From positions 1-6,462 of the forward strand of contig JAFQRU010000009.1 in assembly GCA_017409915.1 (NCBI GenBank): a DNA stretch of 6,462 bases, given 5' to 3'. The first letter of the stretch is position 1, and each line of letters begins with the position of its first letter. Both the position numbers and the translations under genes were made by a program. The notes under the pieces are model-generated. The model did not search any database and was not told where the DNA came from. It saw only the letters and a program-made list of their open reading frames with translations. This DNA is from Clostridia bacterium. Its GTDB lineage: Bacteria; Bacillota; Clostridia; Monoglobales; Monoglobaceae. Below, one piece after another: positions 6,336 through 6,462 of the stretch.

Positions 6336-6462
6336 ATGTCAGAGCTTAGTTCATGTTCTCTCTGCCCCAGAAACTGTGGTGTAAACCGCTACGATGCGGT
6401 GGGTTTTTGTGGGGCAAAAGATAAAATAAAAGTTGCCCGTGCGGCTCTTCATTTCTGGGAAG
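6336..6462 (+). CDS. PflX-type (COG1313) radical SAM protein, first 42 residues
   Basis: The visible part begins MSELSSCSLCPRNCGVNRYD, followed by GFCGAKDKIKVARAALHFWE, and runs off the right edge. This cysteine-rich opening (C7, C10, C14, C25) with CPRNCGVNR and KVARAALHFWEEP-like sequence is characteristic of COG1313 proteins, which resemble pyruvate formate-lyase activating enzymes. The radical SAM CxxxCxxC motif that would bind the catalytic 4Fe-4S cluster should follow in the unseen part. The substrate of the family is not known to me. AAAGGAA (6321-6327) lies 8 bases before this ATG. An in-frame ATG at 6327 would add three residues and could use the earlier AAAGG at 6316-6320, but the predicted transcript may start too late to include that. 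It is divergent from parE, sharing the 142-base intergenic region. Confidence 0.85.
   Translation, partial: MSELSSCSLCPRNCGVNRYDAVGFCGAKDKIKVARAALHFWE

Overview
The window suggests a moderately AT-rich, endospore-forming, anaerobic Firmicute, most likely a member of Clostridia. The evidence is a YunB-family sporulation protein, strong purine-rich Shine-Dalgarno sequences, a perfect TTGACA -35 box, and the start of a PflX-type (COG1313) radical SAM gene typical of anaerobes. The exact genus cannot be read from the sequence.

Layout: positions 1-6193 hold four genes, all on the minus strand, read from right to left: parE (topoisomerase IV-type subunit B), parC (subunit A), yunB (sporulation membrane protein) and ligA (NAD+-dependent DNA ligase, cut by the left window edge). 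The gaps are 24, 53 and 12 bases. No terminator hairpin is visible between them, so they probably form one transcription unit. A 142-base divergent intergenic region (6194-6335) separates parE from a plus-strand radical SAM gene, which is cut by the right edge. No stretch longer than 300 bases lacks a gene.

The divergent region is the most information-rich non-coding part. Reading toward parE it has T-tracts at roughly helical spacing, a TTGACA / 17 bp / CATAAT promoter, and, abutting the -10 box and covering the expected transcription start, a perfect 16-bp palindrome. That palindrome differs from the NrdR-box consensus only at one symmetric base pair. If it is an NrdR site, the repressor that senses deoxynucleotide status and controls ribonucleotide reductase genes would here also control a decatenating topoisomerase and, by read-through, DNA ligase.

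Functionally, ParE and ParC would form an A2B2 type IIA topoisomerase that unlinks and relaxes DNA during replication, and LigA seals nicks and Okazaki fragments. YunB is the odd member: a sporulation protein between two replication functions. The ParE protein departs from canonical GyrB/ParE at several normally invariant motifs, and ParC has alanine at the main quinolone-contact position.
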